Shown here: piece after piece, positions 1 to 5,241 of the stretch | How the letters are laid out: each line of letters opens with the position of its first letter | Numbering within the stretch: position 1 is the first letter of the stretch | Origin: an uncultured Actinomycetes bacterium | GTDB lineage: Bacteria > Actinomycetota > Actinomycetes > Nanopelagicales > Nanopelagicaceae | NCBI GenBank assembly: GCA_937864205.1 | Contig: CALMJB010000080.1 | Location: 1-9,407, forward strand | Reading direction: 5' to 3' | Length of the DNA stretch: 9,407 nt | The notes under the pieces: model-generated | The model's database searches: none | Told to the model about the DNA's origin: nothing | Seen by the model: the letters and a program-made list of their open reading frames with translations, nothing else | Translations under genes and position numbers: made by a program

Positions 1-611
1 GCTTTTGTATTTTGCACCGCAGTAGGCGGTTGATCAGCAATCTCTTGGGCGAATTTCAGGGCTGCTGAAAATTCATCTTCGGCCACCTGATTAATAATGC
101 CAAGTTCTAGTGCTTCTCGGGCATCAATATCGCGCCCGGTTAGGAAGATTTCTGATGCCTTTACATGACCCACAAGTTTTGGAAATAGATAACTAGAACC
201 AGCTTCTGGAACTAAACCAAGTGAAACAAATGGCATCGAGAAAATCGCTTTAGGGTTTGCCACCGCTAAATCACAATGAAACATCATGGTGGTTCCGATT
301 CCAACTGCCCGACCCGATACCGCGGCAATTAATGGTTTCGTGAAATTGTGAAGCGCAAATAGGAAATTGAAAACGGGTGATTCTTCGCCAACGATCGGAT
401 TATTTGCAAAATCATTTATGTCATTTCCAGCGGTAAAAGTTGCGCTGGTTGAAGCGACTACAACGGTTCGAATTGCCGGATCTTTGCCGGCTTGGTTAAG
501 TTGATCAGCCAAAGTCTGGTACATCTCATAAGTAATCGCATTTTTCTTATCCGGTCGATCAAATTTCAGTATCAATACAGAGCCATCGACTTGGCTTGCG
601 ATGTGAGACAT
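1..611 (-). CDS. Enoyl-CoA hydratase/isomerase family protein, isomerase-like (partial, C-terminus beyond left edge)
   Basis: Crotonase-fold protein acting on unsaturated acyl-CoAs; 203 residues are visible from ATG at 611 and the C-terminus lies off the window. The oxyanion-hole segments are clear: FTAGNDINDF near residue 59 and SGRAVGIG near 99-106. The two glutamates used by hydratases (rat Glu144 and Glu164) are replaced here by Thr and Phe. Instead a Glu sits at residue 136 in LGLVPEAGSSYLFPK, matching the PEGCSSYTFPK segment of peroxisomal delta3,delta2-enoyl-CoA isomerases (ECI2/PECI), where that Glu is catalytic. A double-bond isomerase for unsaturated fatty-acid oxidation is therefore more likely than a hydratase. 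No Shine-Dalgarno precedes the ATG; TAGTAT lies exactly 6 bases upstream, suggesting a leaderless transcript. It is divergent from the LuxR-type gene. Family call is firm, exact substrate inferred. Confidence 0.9.
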   Translation of the reverse strand, partial: MSHIASQVDGSVLILKFDRPDKKNAITYEMYQTLADQLNQAGKDPAIRTVVVASTSATFTAGNDINDFANNPIVGEESPVFNFLFALHNFTKPLIAAVSGRAVGIGTTMMFHCDLAVANPKAIFSMPFVSLGLVPEAGSSYLFPKLVGHVKASEIFLTGRDIDAREALELGIINQVAEDEFSAALKFAQEIADQPPTAVQNTK

Positions 612-623
612 AACGCAATACTA
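612..623 (-). promoter_or_regulatory. Probable -10 element of a leaderless transcript for the enoyl-CoA isomerase gene
   Basis: On the minus strand TAGTAT (623-618) is followed by six bases, TGCGTT, and then the ATG at 611. That spacing would put the transcription start on the A of the ATG. No purine-rich ribosome site is present. The same layout is seen before three other genes in this window. No convincing -35 box is visible. Confidence 0.45.
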
Positions 624-683
624 ATGGGACTCATGGGTAGCAAACATCAACATGAACTATCACTAAAATAGGCGCTAGCGATT

Positions 684-713
684 TGCTGTAATTACTTGAT
701 TTGCTTGGAGAGG
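684..713 (+). promoter_or_regulatory. Extended -10 and Shine-Dalgarno of the small LuxR-type gene
   Basis: TGC followed by TGTAAT (687-692) resembles an extended -10 box. GGAGAGG at 707-713 is a good ribosome site 10 bases before the ATG at 724 and fixes the start. No clear -35 is visible. Unlike its divergent neighbour, this gene has a conventional leader. Confidence 0.45.
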
Positions 714-723
714 CAAATTTAAT

Positions 724-1044
724 ATGTCGATTAACTTACACATTTTGACCAGAGAACTTACTCCGTTTGAACACCTGGTGTGTGAACATCTTTGTGAAGG
801 GCTAACAAACAGCGCAATAGCTCGCGAAACTGCACATACCGAAAAAGTTGTTGAAAACACGGTATCCCGAGTTGCTCATGCTTTTGGAATAAAAGCCGAC
901 GGTGAAAGAAATGTTCGGGTCATGTTGGCGCTGGCTTATAGATCACAATTTGGAGATAAAGCTTTTGAGAAGATGGGTTTACCTTGTCGACATTTGGTGA
1001 CTGATGAAAATGGTCGGCAAATCTGTGCTCGACATATTGATTGA
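724..1044 (+). CDS. Small stand-alone LuxR/NarL-type helix-turn-helix protein with Cys/His tail
   Basis: 106-residue probable DNA-binding regulator. Residues 12-75 match the LuxR/GerE C-terminal HTH: LTPFEHLVCEHLCEGLTNSA, then a recognition-helix region with KVVENTVSRVAHAFGIK, close to the usual KTVENHVSRILRKLGV pattern. No receiver, PAS or other sensor domain precedes it, since the protein begins about ten residues before the HTH. After the HTH comes a short tail, residues 84-106, with Cys88-x-His90 and Cys101-x2-His104, plus two more cysteines (20 and 24) in the first helix. This could bind metal or respond to redox, but that is inference. The start is supported by GGAGAGG 10 bases upstream. 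The spacer after it carries repeated TAAGTG motifs that could be its targets. Specific partner and regulon unknown. Confidence 0.8.
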   Translation: MSINLHILTRELTPFEHLVCEHLCEGLTNSAIARETAHTEKVVENTVSRVAHAFGIKADGERNVRVMLALAYRSQFGDKAFEKMGLPCRHLVTDENGRQICARHID

Positions 1045-1081
1045 TCTGATTTCCTAAATTATCTATTAAGAAAAGGTTATT

Positions 1082-1111
1082 TAGATCTAAGTGATTTAAA
1101 TCTAAGTGCTA
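1082..1111 (+). repeat. Tandem 15-base repeats containing TAAGTG
   Basis: Two adjacent 15-base units, 1082-1096 and 1097-1111, agree at 12 of 15 positions; both contain TCTAAGTG. The same TAAGTG core returns inside the palindrome at 1150-1167. Together they look like protein-binding sites upstream of the membrane-protein gene. The repeat is directly visible; the binding role is inference. Confidence 0.55.
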
Positions 1112-1149
1112 ACTCTCAAATAAATTGCAAAACAGTTAATAAAAGATCA

Positions 1150-1167
1150 ATAAGTGCTAGCACTTAT
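1150..1167. promoter_or_regulatory. Perfect 18-base palindrome (ATAAGTGCTAGCACTTAT), operator and/or terminator
   Basis: The palindrome is exact over 18 bases and is built from two inverted copies of the TAAGTGCTA half-site that also occurs singly at 1103-1111. As RNA it could fold into a 7-bp stem with a CTAG loop, and it is followed by GTTTTTCTT (1168-1176), so it may also end the LuxR-type transcript. I cannot separate these roles from sequence alone. The additional half-sites nearby favour at least some operator function. Confidence 0.55.
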
Positions 1168-1180
1168 GTTTTTCTTAAAA

Positions 1181-1207
1181 TTGAAATCTAAACAGGTGTA
1201 CTAATAG
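1181..1207 (+). promoter_or_regulatory. Candidate promoter of the membrane-protein gene
   Basis: TTGAAA (1181-1186) and TAATAG (1202-1207) form a plausible -35/-10 pair, though the 15-base spacing is short. The predicted start would fall inside the dyad at 1212-1230. Confidence 0.35.
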
Positions 1208-1211
1208 TCAT

Positions 1212-1230
1212 GAACGACAAATTGTCGTTC
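1212..1230. promoter_or_regulatory. Perfect 9-bp inverted repeat just before the membrane-protein gene
   Basis: GAACGACAA, one A, then TTGTCGTTC: perfect 9-base arms. It lies at the expected transcription start and ends 12 bases before the ribosome site AGGAGAG (1243-1249). It could be an operator or a 5'-leader hairpin (8-bp stem, 3-base loop). It is not the actinobacterial LexA box, because the GAAC and GTTC blocks are 11 bases apart rather than 4. Confidence 0.5.
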
Positions 1231-1252
1231 TAGCACTGATTTAGGAGAGAAA

Positions 1253-1849
1253 ATGAAACGCCGAACCTTCGATCGAATCGTCAGCTTTGTAGGTTTAGGA
1301 CTGGCGGTATTTCTGTTGATTGCAGCGGTATTACTCAATTGGGGTTATACCTTCGCAAATGATTCTGTGAAAACACAACTTGCTCAACAAAAAATTAACT
1401 TCCCTGCGGCAGATAGCGGTGGATTCAAAGCGTTACCGGAAGAAAATCAGAAAGCAATTCTGCCTTTCGCGGGAATGGCTCTTACCACTGGAAAACAAGC
1501 CCAGGTTTATGCCGATTTCTATATCGGTGAACACGTAAAGGGTGTTAACGCCGGCAAGACTTATTCAGAAACTAGCGCTGAAGCTTTGGCTGCAAGTGCA
1601 GCTTCAAAGGCAGCTCCAAATGATCAAGCGTTAGCTGCCAAAGCCGCCGCACTAATGGGACAACGACAAACATTGTTCATGGGTGAAACTTTGCGTGGCT
1701 TGTTATTGAATGCATATGCATTCTGGCAGTTAGGTCAGATTGCAATGTACTCATCTTGGATTGCAGCCGTAGGTGGAGTTTTGATGTTAGTTCTAGCGCT
1801 GTTGGGCTTCATGCACCTTCGTCGCGTAGAAGCTGACGCGACGATTTAA
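1253..1849 (+). CDS. Membrane protein of unknown function with extracytoplasmic domain
   Basis: 198 residues with a basic N-terminus (MKRR), a hydrophobic segment at about 10-30 and a second at about 168-187 that ends before a basic cytoplasmic tail (HLRR). The 130 residues between them should face outside. They include KINF, GKQAQVYADFYIGEHVKG and GKTYSE, followed by an alanine-rich stretch (108-134). The layout of two helices flanking a region with an ADxYIxxHVKG...GKTY-like pattern resembles a common actinobacterial hypothetical family often mislabelled aromatic ring-opening dioxygenase LigA; there is no basis here for any dioxygenase activity. AGGAGAG at 1243-1249 supports the start. It is followed by a strong terminator. 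No function can be assigned; a cell-envelope role is a guess. Confidence 0.75.
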   Translation: MKRRTFDRIVSFVGLGLAVFLLIAAVLLNWGYTFANDSVKTQLAQQKINFPAADSGGFKALPEENQKAILPFAGMALTTGKQAQVYADFYIGEHVKGVNAGKTYSETSAEALAASAASKAAPNDQALAAKAAALMGQRQTLFMGETLRGLLLNAYAFWQLGQIAMYSSWIAAVGGVLMLVLALLGFMHLRRVEADATI

Positions 1850-1851
1850 AA

Positions 1852-1869
1852 CCTCATCTCTCCATGAGG
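1852..1869 (-). terminator. Minus-strand hairpin with T-run, end of padR-ino1
   Basis: CCTCAT (1852-1857) and ATGAGG (1864-1869) form a 6-bp stem with a 6-base loop. Read on the minus strand it is followed by TTTTAAAT, fitting a terminator for the unit coming from 3599. It begins a few bases past the larger plus-strand terminator, so the converging units each have their own. Confidence 0.5.
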
Positions 1870-1872
1870 AAA

Positions 1873-1906
1873 GAGCCCCTAAGGTTTTTCTTAGGGGCTC
1901 GCTTTT
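1873..1906 (+). terminator. Strong intrinsic terminator of the membrane-protein gene
   Basis: An 11-bp perfect stem, GAGCCCCTAAG (1873-1883) with CTTAGGGGCTC (1890-1900), has a GTTTTT loop and is followed by GCTTTTAATT. It sits 23 bases past the stop codon. It may also slow minus-strand transcription, but the T-run on that side is weak. Confidence 0.9.
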
Positions 1907-1929
1907 AATTATTGCTTAACTAAAATTCT

Positions 1930-3060
1930 TTATCTTTCGATAGTTCCGATAATAAAATCTTCGGTTTTAGTTAGCGCTTGTTCATCGGTGTATTGCTCAG
2001 GTGGCGTCTTCATAAAATAACTTGAAGGAGAAAGTAACGGTCCACCGATTTTGCGATCCATGCCAATTTTTGCACAACGCAACGCATCGATGATTACCCC
2101 GGCAGAGTTTGGTGAATCCCAAACTTCTAGTTTGTACTCAAGATTTAAAGGCACATCGCCAAAGGCGCGTCCTTCAAGGCGAACGTAAGCCCACTTGCGA
2201 TCATCTAGCCAAGGGATGTAATCAGATGGTCCGATATGGACATTCTTCTTGCCCATGTCATATTCCAATTGGCTAGTAACAGAGTTGGTTTTGGAAATCT
2301 TTTTCGATTCCAAACGATCGCGCTCTAACATGTTTTTAAAGTCCATATTTCCGCCCACATTTAACTGATATGTGCGATCTAAGTGCACTCCGCGATCTTG
2401 GAATAGTTTGGCCATGATTCGGTGTGTAATGGTGGCGCCGACTTGTGATTTGATGTCATCGCCAACGATAGGCAATTTGGCCTTTTCAAATTTGGCGGCC
2501 CATTCTGCATCAGAGGCAATAAATACCGGCAGAGCGTTAACAAATGCGCAACCAGCATCAATTGCACATTGCGCGTAATACTTTGCTGCCTCTTCTGAAC
2601 CAACTGGCAAATAACAGATCATCACATCAACTTTTGCAGCCTTTAATTCGGCAACTACATCAATGGGTTTTTCGGTTGATTCTTTAATTGTCTCTTTGTA
2701 ATAGCGCCCTAGACCATCGAGGGTTACACCGCGTTTTACCGGAACGCCAATTTTTGGAACATTGCAGAATTTGATGGTGTTATTTTCACTCGCCCAAATC
2801 GCATCTGCCATATCGAGACCAACTTTTTTGGCATCGACATCGATTCCAACTACAAACTTAATATTCTTGATGTGGTAACCACCAAGCACAGGGTGCATAA
2901 GACCAGGAATCTCTTGGTCGTTGGTGGCATTCTTGTAATACTCAACGCCTTGAATCAGCGAGTTGGCACAGTTACCGACTCCGATGATTGCTACTCGGAT
3001 TTCTCCTTTATCGACTCCGGAGTTGTCCAATTTACGACTTTTCATATTCTCAGGACTCAC
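1930..3060 (-). CDS. ino1: Inositol-3-phosphate synthase (myo-inositol-1-phosphate synthase)
   Basis: Converts glucose-6-phosphate to inositol-3-phosphate with bound NAD, the first step toward phosphatidylinositol and mycothiol. The 376 residues are close to mycobacterial Ino1. The NAD-binding motif GVGNCANSLIQG is at 27-38, and the second strand of the Rossmann fold (FVVGIDVDAKKVG) at 69-81. Conserved catalytic-domain blocks include NALPVFIAS (175-183), GDDIKSQVGATI (200-211) with the conserved lysine, and GGNMDFKNMLERDRLESKKI (236-255). The chosen start is GTG at 3060, which overlaps the padR stop as GTGA and has AAGGAAA about 8 bases upstream inside padR. ATG at 3045 (MKSRKLDNS) is a less well-supported alternative. 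The overlap implies translational coupling to padR. Confidence 0.96.
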   Translation of the reverse strand: MSPENMKSRKLDNSGVDKGEIRVAIIGVGNCANSLIQGVEYYKNATNDQEIPGLMHPVLGGYHIKNIKFVVGIDVDAKKVGLDMADAIWASENNTIKFCNVPKIGVPVKRGVTLDGLGRYYKETIKESTEKPIDVVAELKAAKVDVMICYLPVGSEEAAKYYAQCAIDAGCAFVNALPVFIASDAEWAAKFEKAKLPIVGDDIKSQVGATITHRIMAKLFQDRGVHLDRTYQLNVGGNMDFKNMLERDRLESKKISKTNSVTSQLEYDMGKKNVHIGPSDYIPWLDDRKWAYVRLEGRAFGDVPLNLEYKLEVWDSPNSAGVIIDALRCAKIGMDRKIGGPLLSPSSYFMKTPPEQYTDEQALTKTEDFIIGTIER

Positions 3061-3599
3061 TTAGCTTTCCTTTCGCTTTTGATCATCTCTTCTAACCAGG
3101 CGATTTCGCGCTCGGCTGATTCCAAAGAATGGCGGCGCCATTCCACTAAATATTTATCAATTCCAGCAGGGGTGCGATCTAATTCCGATTGCAAGATTGC
3201 TCGCTTTTCAGATAGTCGGCGCAACCGGCCTTCTAAAATTCGCACTCGATTTGGTTTTGGAGTTGGGCTAAAAAATGCAAAGCGCATACCAAAGCCTTCA
3301 TCTTCCCAATAATCTGGGCTATCAGTTTCGGCAATTTGGGCAAATCTTTTTTTGCCTTTGCCAGTTAATGAGTAAACAATTCTGGATCGACGGGATAAAC
3401 CACCAGATTCGGTGAAGGACTCTTCGATTAAATCCTTTTCTTGCATACGGCGCAGTTGCGGATAAATTACGGAAAAACTAAGGGCACGAAATGGTCCGTA
3501 AACCGCACTCATGCGCTTTCTTAATTCGTAACCATGCAACGGGCCTTGGGAAAGCAAACCCAGGAGTGCAAACTCCAAGGATTCAGCTCGCGAACGCAT
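3057..3599 (-). CDS. PadR-family transcriptional regulator
   Basis: 180 residues, the same size class as mycobacterial Rv0047c, which likewise precedes ino1. The N-terminal winged helix is typical: LEFALLGLLSQGPLHGYELR (8-27), the recognition helix FSVIYPQLRRMQEKDLIEE (42-60) and a wing ending in RIVYSLTGKGKKRF (73-85). The C-terminal half (115-176) is helical and charged, fitting the PadR dimerisation/effector domain. Its last codons overlap the start of ino1, so the two are made together, and the natural inference is that PadR controls ino1 and itself. Perfect GATATATCG/CGATATATC dyads lie 26-70 bases upstream of the start. The ribosome site is weak (GGGG about 10 bases before the ATG). Effector unknown. 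Confidence 0.93.
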   Translation of the reverse strand: MRSRAESLEFALLGLLSQGPLHGYELRKRMSAVYGPFRALSFSVIYPQLRRMQEKDLIEESFTESGGLSRRSRIVYSLTGKGKKRFAQIAETDSPDYWEDEGFGMRFAFFSPTPKPNRVRILEGRLRRLSEKRAILQSELDRTPAGIDKYLVEWRRHSLESAEREIAWLEEMIKSERKAK

Positions 3600-3624
3600 C
3601 TAGATTTTCCCCGTCTATCTAATT

Positions 3625-3669
3625 GATATATCGATACGATATATCGGGTCGGTATTTAAGCCGATATAT
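3625..3669. promoter_or_regulatory. Three CGATATAT sites forming two perfect dyads: probable PadR operator
   Basis: GATATATCG (3625-3633), ATA, then CGATATATC (3637-3645) is a perfect 9-bp inverted repeat with a 3-base centre. The right arm extended as ATATATCGG (3639-3647) is also a perfect inverted match to CCGATATAT (3661-3669), 13 bases away. A minus-strand -10-like TAGATA lies at 3621-3616, so the first dyad would cover the promoter spacer and -35 of padR. Repression by PadR binding is the simplest reading; the repeats are seen, the binding is inferred. Confidence 0.65.
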
Positions 3670-3830
3670 GGGATTTTGGCAATCCCAGATTCTGCAGGGC
3701 GTGGCGCGCAGGTGGCAGGCTTCTGTATGGCGCTGATTGAGAAATCGCTAATGGCTCAGCGAATACTCCAGCGGCTACTAAAGTGGGGCGAATCAAATAG
3801 CGGCCGCTCGAAGAATGGAAATGATGGAAT
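3670..3830. other. G+C-rich spacer of unknown content
   Basis: By my count 82 of the 150 bases from 3671 to 3820 are G or C, about 55%, well above the neighbouring genes. It begins with a 7-bp hairpin, TGGGATT (3669-3675) with AATCCCA (3681-3687). It also contains AGCGGC twice (3770-3775 and 3799-3804), the second within the palindrome AGCGGCCGCT (3799-3808). No ribosome-site-led gene is visible. A minus-strand frame stays open across it from inside the exporter gene, but looks accidental. It might be a structured RNA, a decayed gene or a dispersed repeat; I recognise none of these. Confidence 0.35.
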
Positions 3831-3831
3831 T

Positions 3832-3837
3832 TATAAA
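3832..3837 (+). promoter_or_regulatory. Candidate -10 box of the LysE-type exporter gene
   Basis: TATAAA lies 21 bases before the ATG at 3859, implying a leader of roughly 14-15 bases. No good -35 and no clear ribosome site are visible. Confidence 0.35.
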
Positions 3838-3858
3838 AGTGAATGAAATAGCCGGCAA

Positions 3859-4509
3859 ATGATTCCGAATAGATTTGCTGAATTTCTGGTCGCAACGATT
3901 TTGATCATTCTTGCTCCGGGTCCATCTGTTTTGTTCACAATCGCCCAGGCAATTTCTTGGGGGAAAAAAATTGCAGTTGCAACCGTAATTGGCAATGCCT
4001 TTGGCATGTTCTTAATTTCGATATTTGTTGCGATTGGGCTTGGTCCATTTCTACAAAATTCAAAGTTGTTTTTTAACGCGGTGCAATGGGCTGGCGGCGG
4101 ATACTTGATTTATTTAGGAATCAGCGCAATTTCCAAAAGCAAAGTTCACGCTGACCAAATGTTGGGTGAGCTTGGCAATCGGCCATCGCTATTTAAATCA
4201 ATTAAAGATGGTTTCTGGGTTGGCGTGTTAAATCCAAAGTCTGTGGTCTTTTTTGCTGCAATACTTCCGCAATTTATCGATCGGGACAGTGAAAAAATTG
4301 TTCAACAATTAATTTTTTTAGGGTTTATCTTTTGCATAATTGCGGTGATTTCAGATGGATCGTATGGCATTTTGGCTGGCACGATACGAAGTTGGCTTTC
4401 TGATAAAAGTTCTAGATTAATCACCATGAGAAGAATTGGCGGTGCGGTGATGATTGGCCTGGGTATTTTTACGATATTTTCCGCGGCCATACTGAGCGCC
4501 TCCAACTGA
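3859..4509 (+). CDS. LysE/RhtB-family amino-acid exporter
   Basis: 216-residue inner-membrane protein with about six hydrophobic segments: near 8-30, 37-62, 72-92, 120-140, 150-178 and 192-214. Family hallmarks are the APGP motif at 19-22 in the first helix, followed by SVLFTIAQAISWGKKIA, and the NPKSVVFFAAILPQF segment at 125-139. Length is normal for the family, which exports amino acids or related small molecules; the actual substrate cannot be told from sequence. An in-frame TGA at 3844 rules out an earlier start. No clear Shine-Dalgarno is present. It is divergent from padR across a spacer that carries the PadR-type dyads, so shared control is possible. The nuclease-like gene follows 33 bases later. 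Confidence 0.9.
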   Translation: MIPNRFAEFLVATILIILAPGPSVLFTIAQAISWGKKIAVATVIGNAFGMFLISIFVAIGLGPFLQNSKLFFNAVQWAGGGYLIYLGISAISKSKVHADQMLGELGNRPSLFKSIKDGFWVGVLNPKSVVFFAAILPQFIDRDSEKIVQQLIFLGFIFCIIAVISDGSYGILAGTIRSWLSDKSSRLITMRRIGGAVMIGLGIFTIFSAAILSASN

Positions 4510-4542
4510 ATGTCAGTGCTATTAGGCAGAATTGCGTAAATC

Positions 4543-5229
4543 ATGGCATCTGAATTAGGTAGCGCTCGCGAATTCATCAGTCCAAGTGATCTGACATTCT
4601 CTTGGGATGGCTGCCACCGCTGTTTATGGATTTACTACAACCATAGTTTGCGAGTTCCATCCTTTATGCCATTGGTCGCAGATCTTTCCGCAATGCAAGA
4701 GAAGTACTTTGCTGGTAAGACCAGCGCTGATTTAGCTCCGGTTATTCCCGCTGGAAAAGTTGAATCACTTGGTGGTTGGGTTAAATCACAAAACATTGAA
4801 GTTAATGGCGCTAAAACCAAGTTTGCAATCCGCGGTAAATACGATTTATTAATGAAATTCGATGACGGAACATACGGAATAGTCGACTGCAAATTCCAAG
4901 CTAAAGACAGTGATAAAACTGAACTTTATGGTCCCCAATTAGAGGCCTATGCCTTTGCATTAGAAAATCCAGAATCGGGCGCCCCCAAAACTGTTTCGTT
5001 AATGGGGCTACTGGTTTGGTCGCTAATTGAACCCGCCGGCGATGTAAACAAAGGATTTGGTCTAAAACTAAAACACACCTGGCGGCCAATCAATCGTAAT
5101 CCGCAAGCTTTGCAACAACGATTAACAGATTTTATCGGTGTAGTTTCGGCAAAAATGCCGGCTTCAAAAGATACATGTGATCAATGTCGATATCTAGGAC
5201 AGCGAAAAGATTTTATCGGCGCTGAATAA
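4543..5229 (+). CDS. Single-domain RecB-like PD-(D/E)XK nuclease with two CxxC pairs
   Basis: 228 residues. The nuclease core is recognisable: RGKYDLL with Asp101, then GIVDCKF with Asp115 and Lys117 as the D-x-K motif, then PQLEAYAF with Gln132 and Tyr136 as the QxxxY helix of the RecB/AddB/Cas4 group. Cys24-x2-Cys27 near the N-terminus (WDGCHRCLW) and Cys212-x2-Cys215 near the C-terminus (DTCDQCRYLG) bracket the core, much as cysteines bracket the nuclease in AddB and Cas4, where they hold a 4Fe-4S cluster. Such a cluster is likely here but inferred. There is no helicase domain and no CRISPR gene nearby. The start precedes the SPSDL segment typical of these proteins; no ribosome site is obvious. 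Biological role unknown, with DNA repair the likeliest area. Confidence 0.82.
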   Translation: MASELGSAREFISPSDLTFSWDGCHRCLWIYYNHSLRVPSFMPLVADLSAMQEKYFAGKTSADLAPVIPAGKVESLGGWVKSQNIEVNGAKTKFAIRGKYDLLMKFDDGTYGIVDCKFQAKDSDKTELYGPQLEAYAFALENPESGAPKTVSLMGLLVWSLIEPAGDVNKGFGLKLKHTWRPINRNPQALQQRLTDFIGVVSAKMPASKDTCDQCRYLGQRKDFIGAE

Positions 5230-5241
5230 ATTTTTGAGCTT

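Noticed and set aside
1103..1167. CIRCE-like heat-shock operator, because of the GTGCTAA and GTGCTAGCAC strings
   Set aside because: CIRCE needs TTAGCACTC and GAGTGCTAA arms separated by 9 bases; the arms here lack that spacing and the neighbouring genes are not chaperones.
1212..1230. LexA (SOS) box from the GAAC...GTTC ends of the dyad
   Set aside because: The actinobacterial/Gram-positive box has GAAC and GTTC four bases apart; here they are 11 apart.
2872..3312. Plus-strand open frame of 146 codons opposite ino1 and padR
   Set aside because: It lies wholly antisense to two well-recognised genes, has no ribosome site, and its composition follows the reverse complement of their codons.
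3656..3895. Minus-strand open frame of 79 codons across the G+C-rich spacer
   Set aside because: It starts inside the exporter gene, has no ribosome site or -10 at the right place, overlaps the PadR-type dyad region at its end, and shows no recognisable protein features.
4543..5229. Cas4 protein of a CRISPR system
   Set aside because: Cysteines are arranged two plus two rather than the Cas4 one plus three, and no repeat array or cas gene is present in the window.
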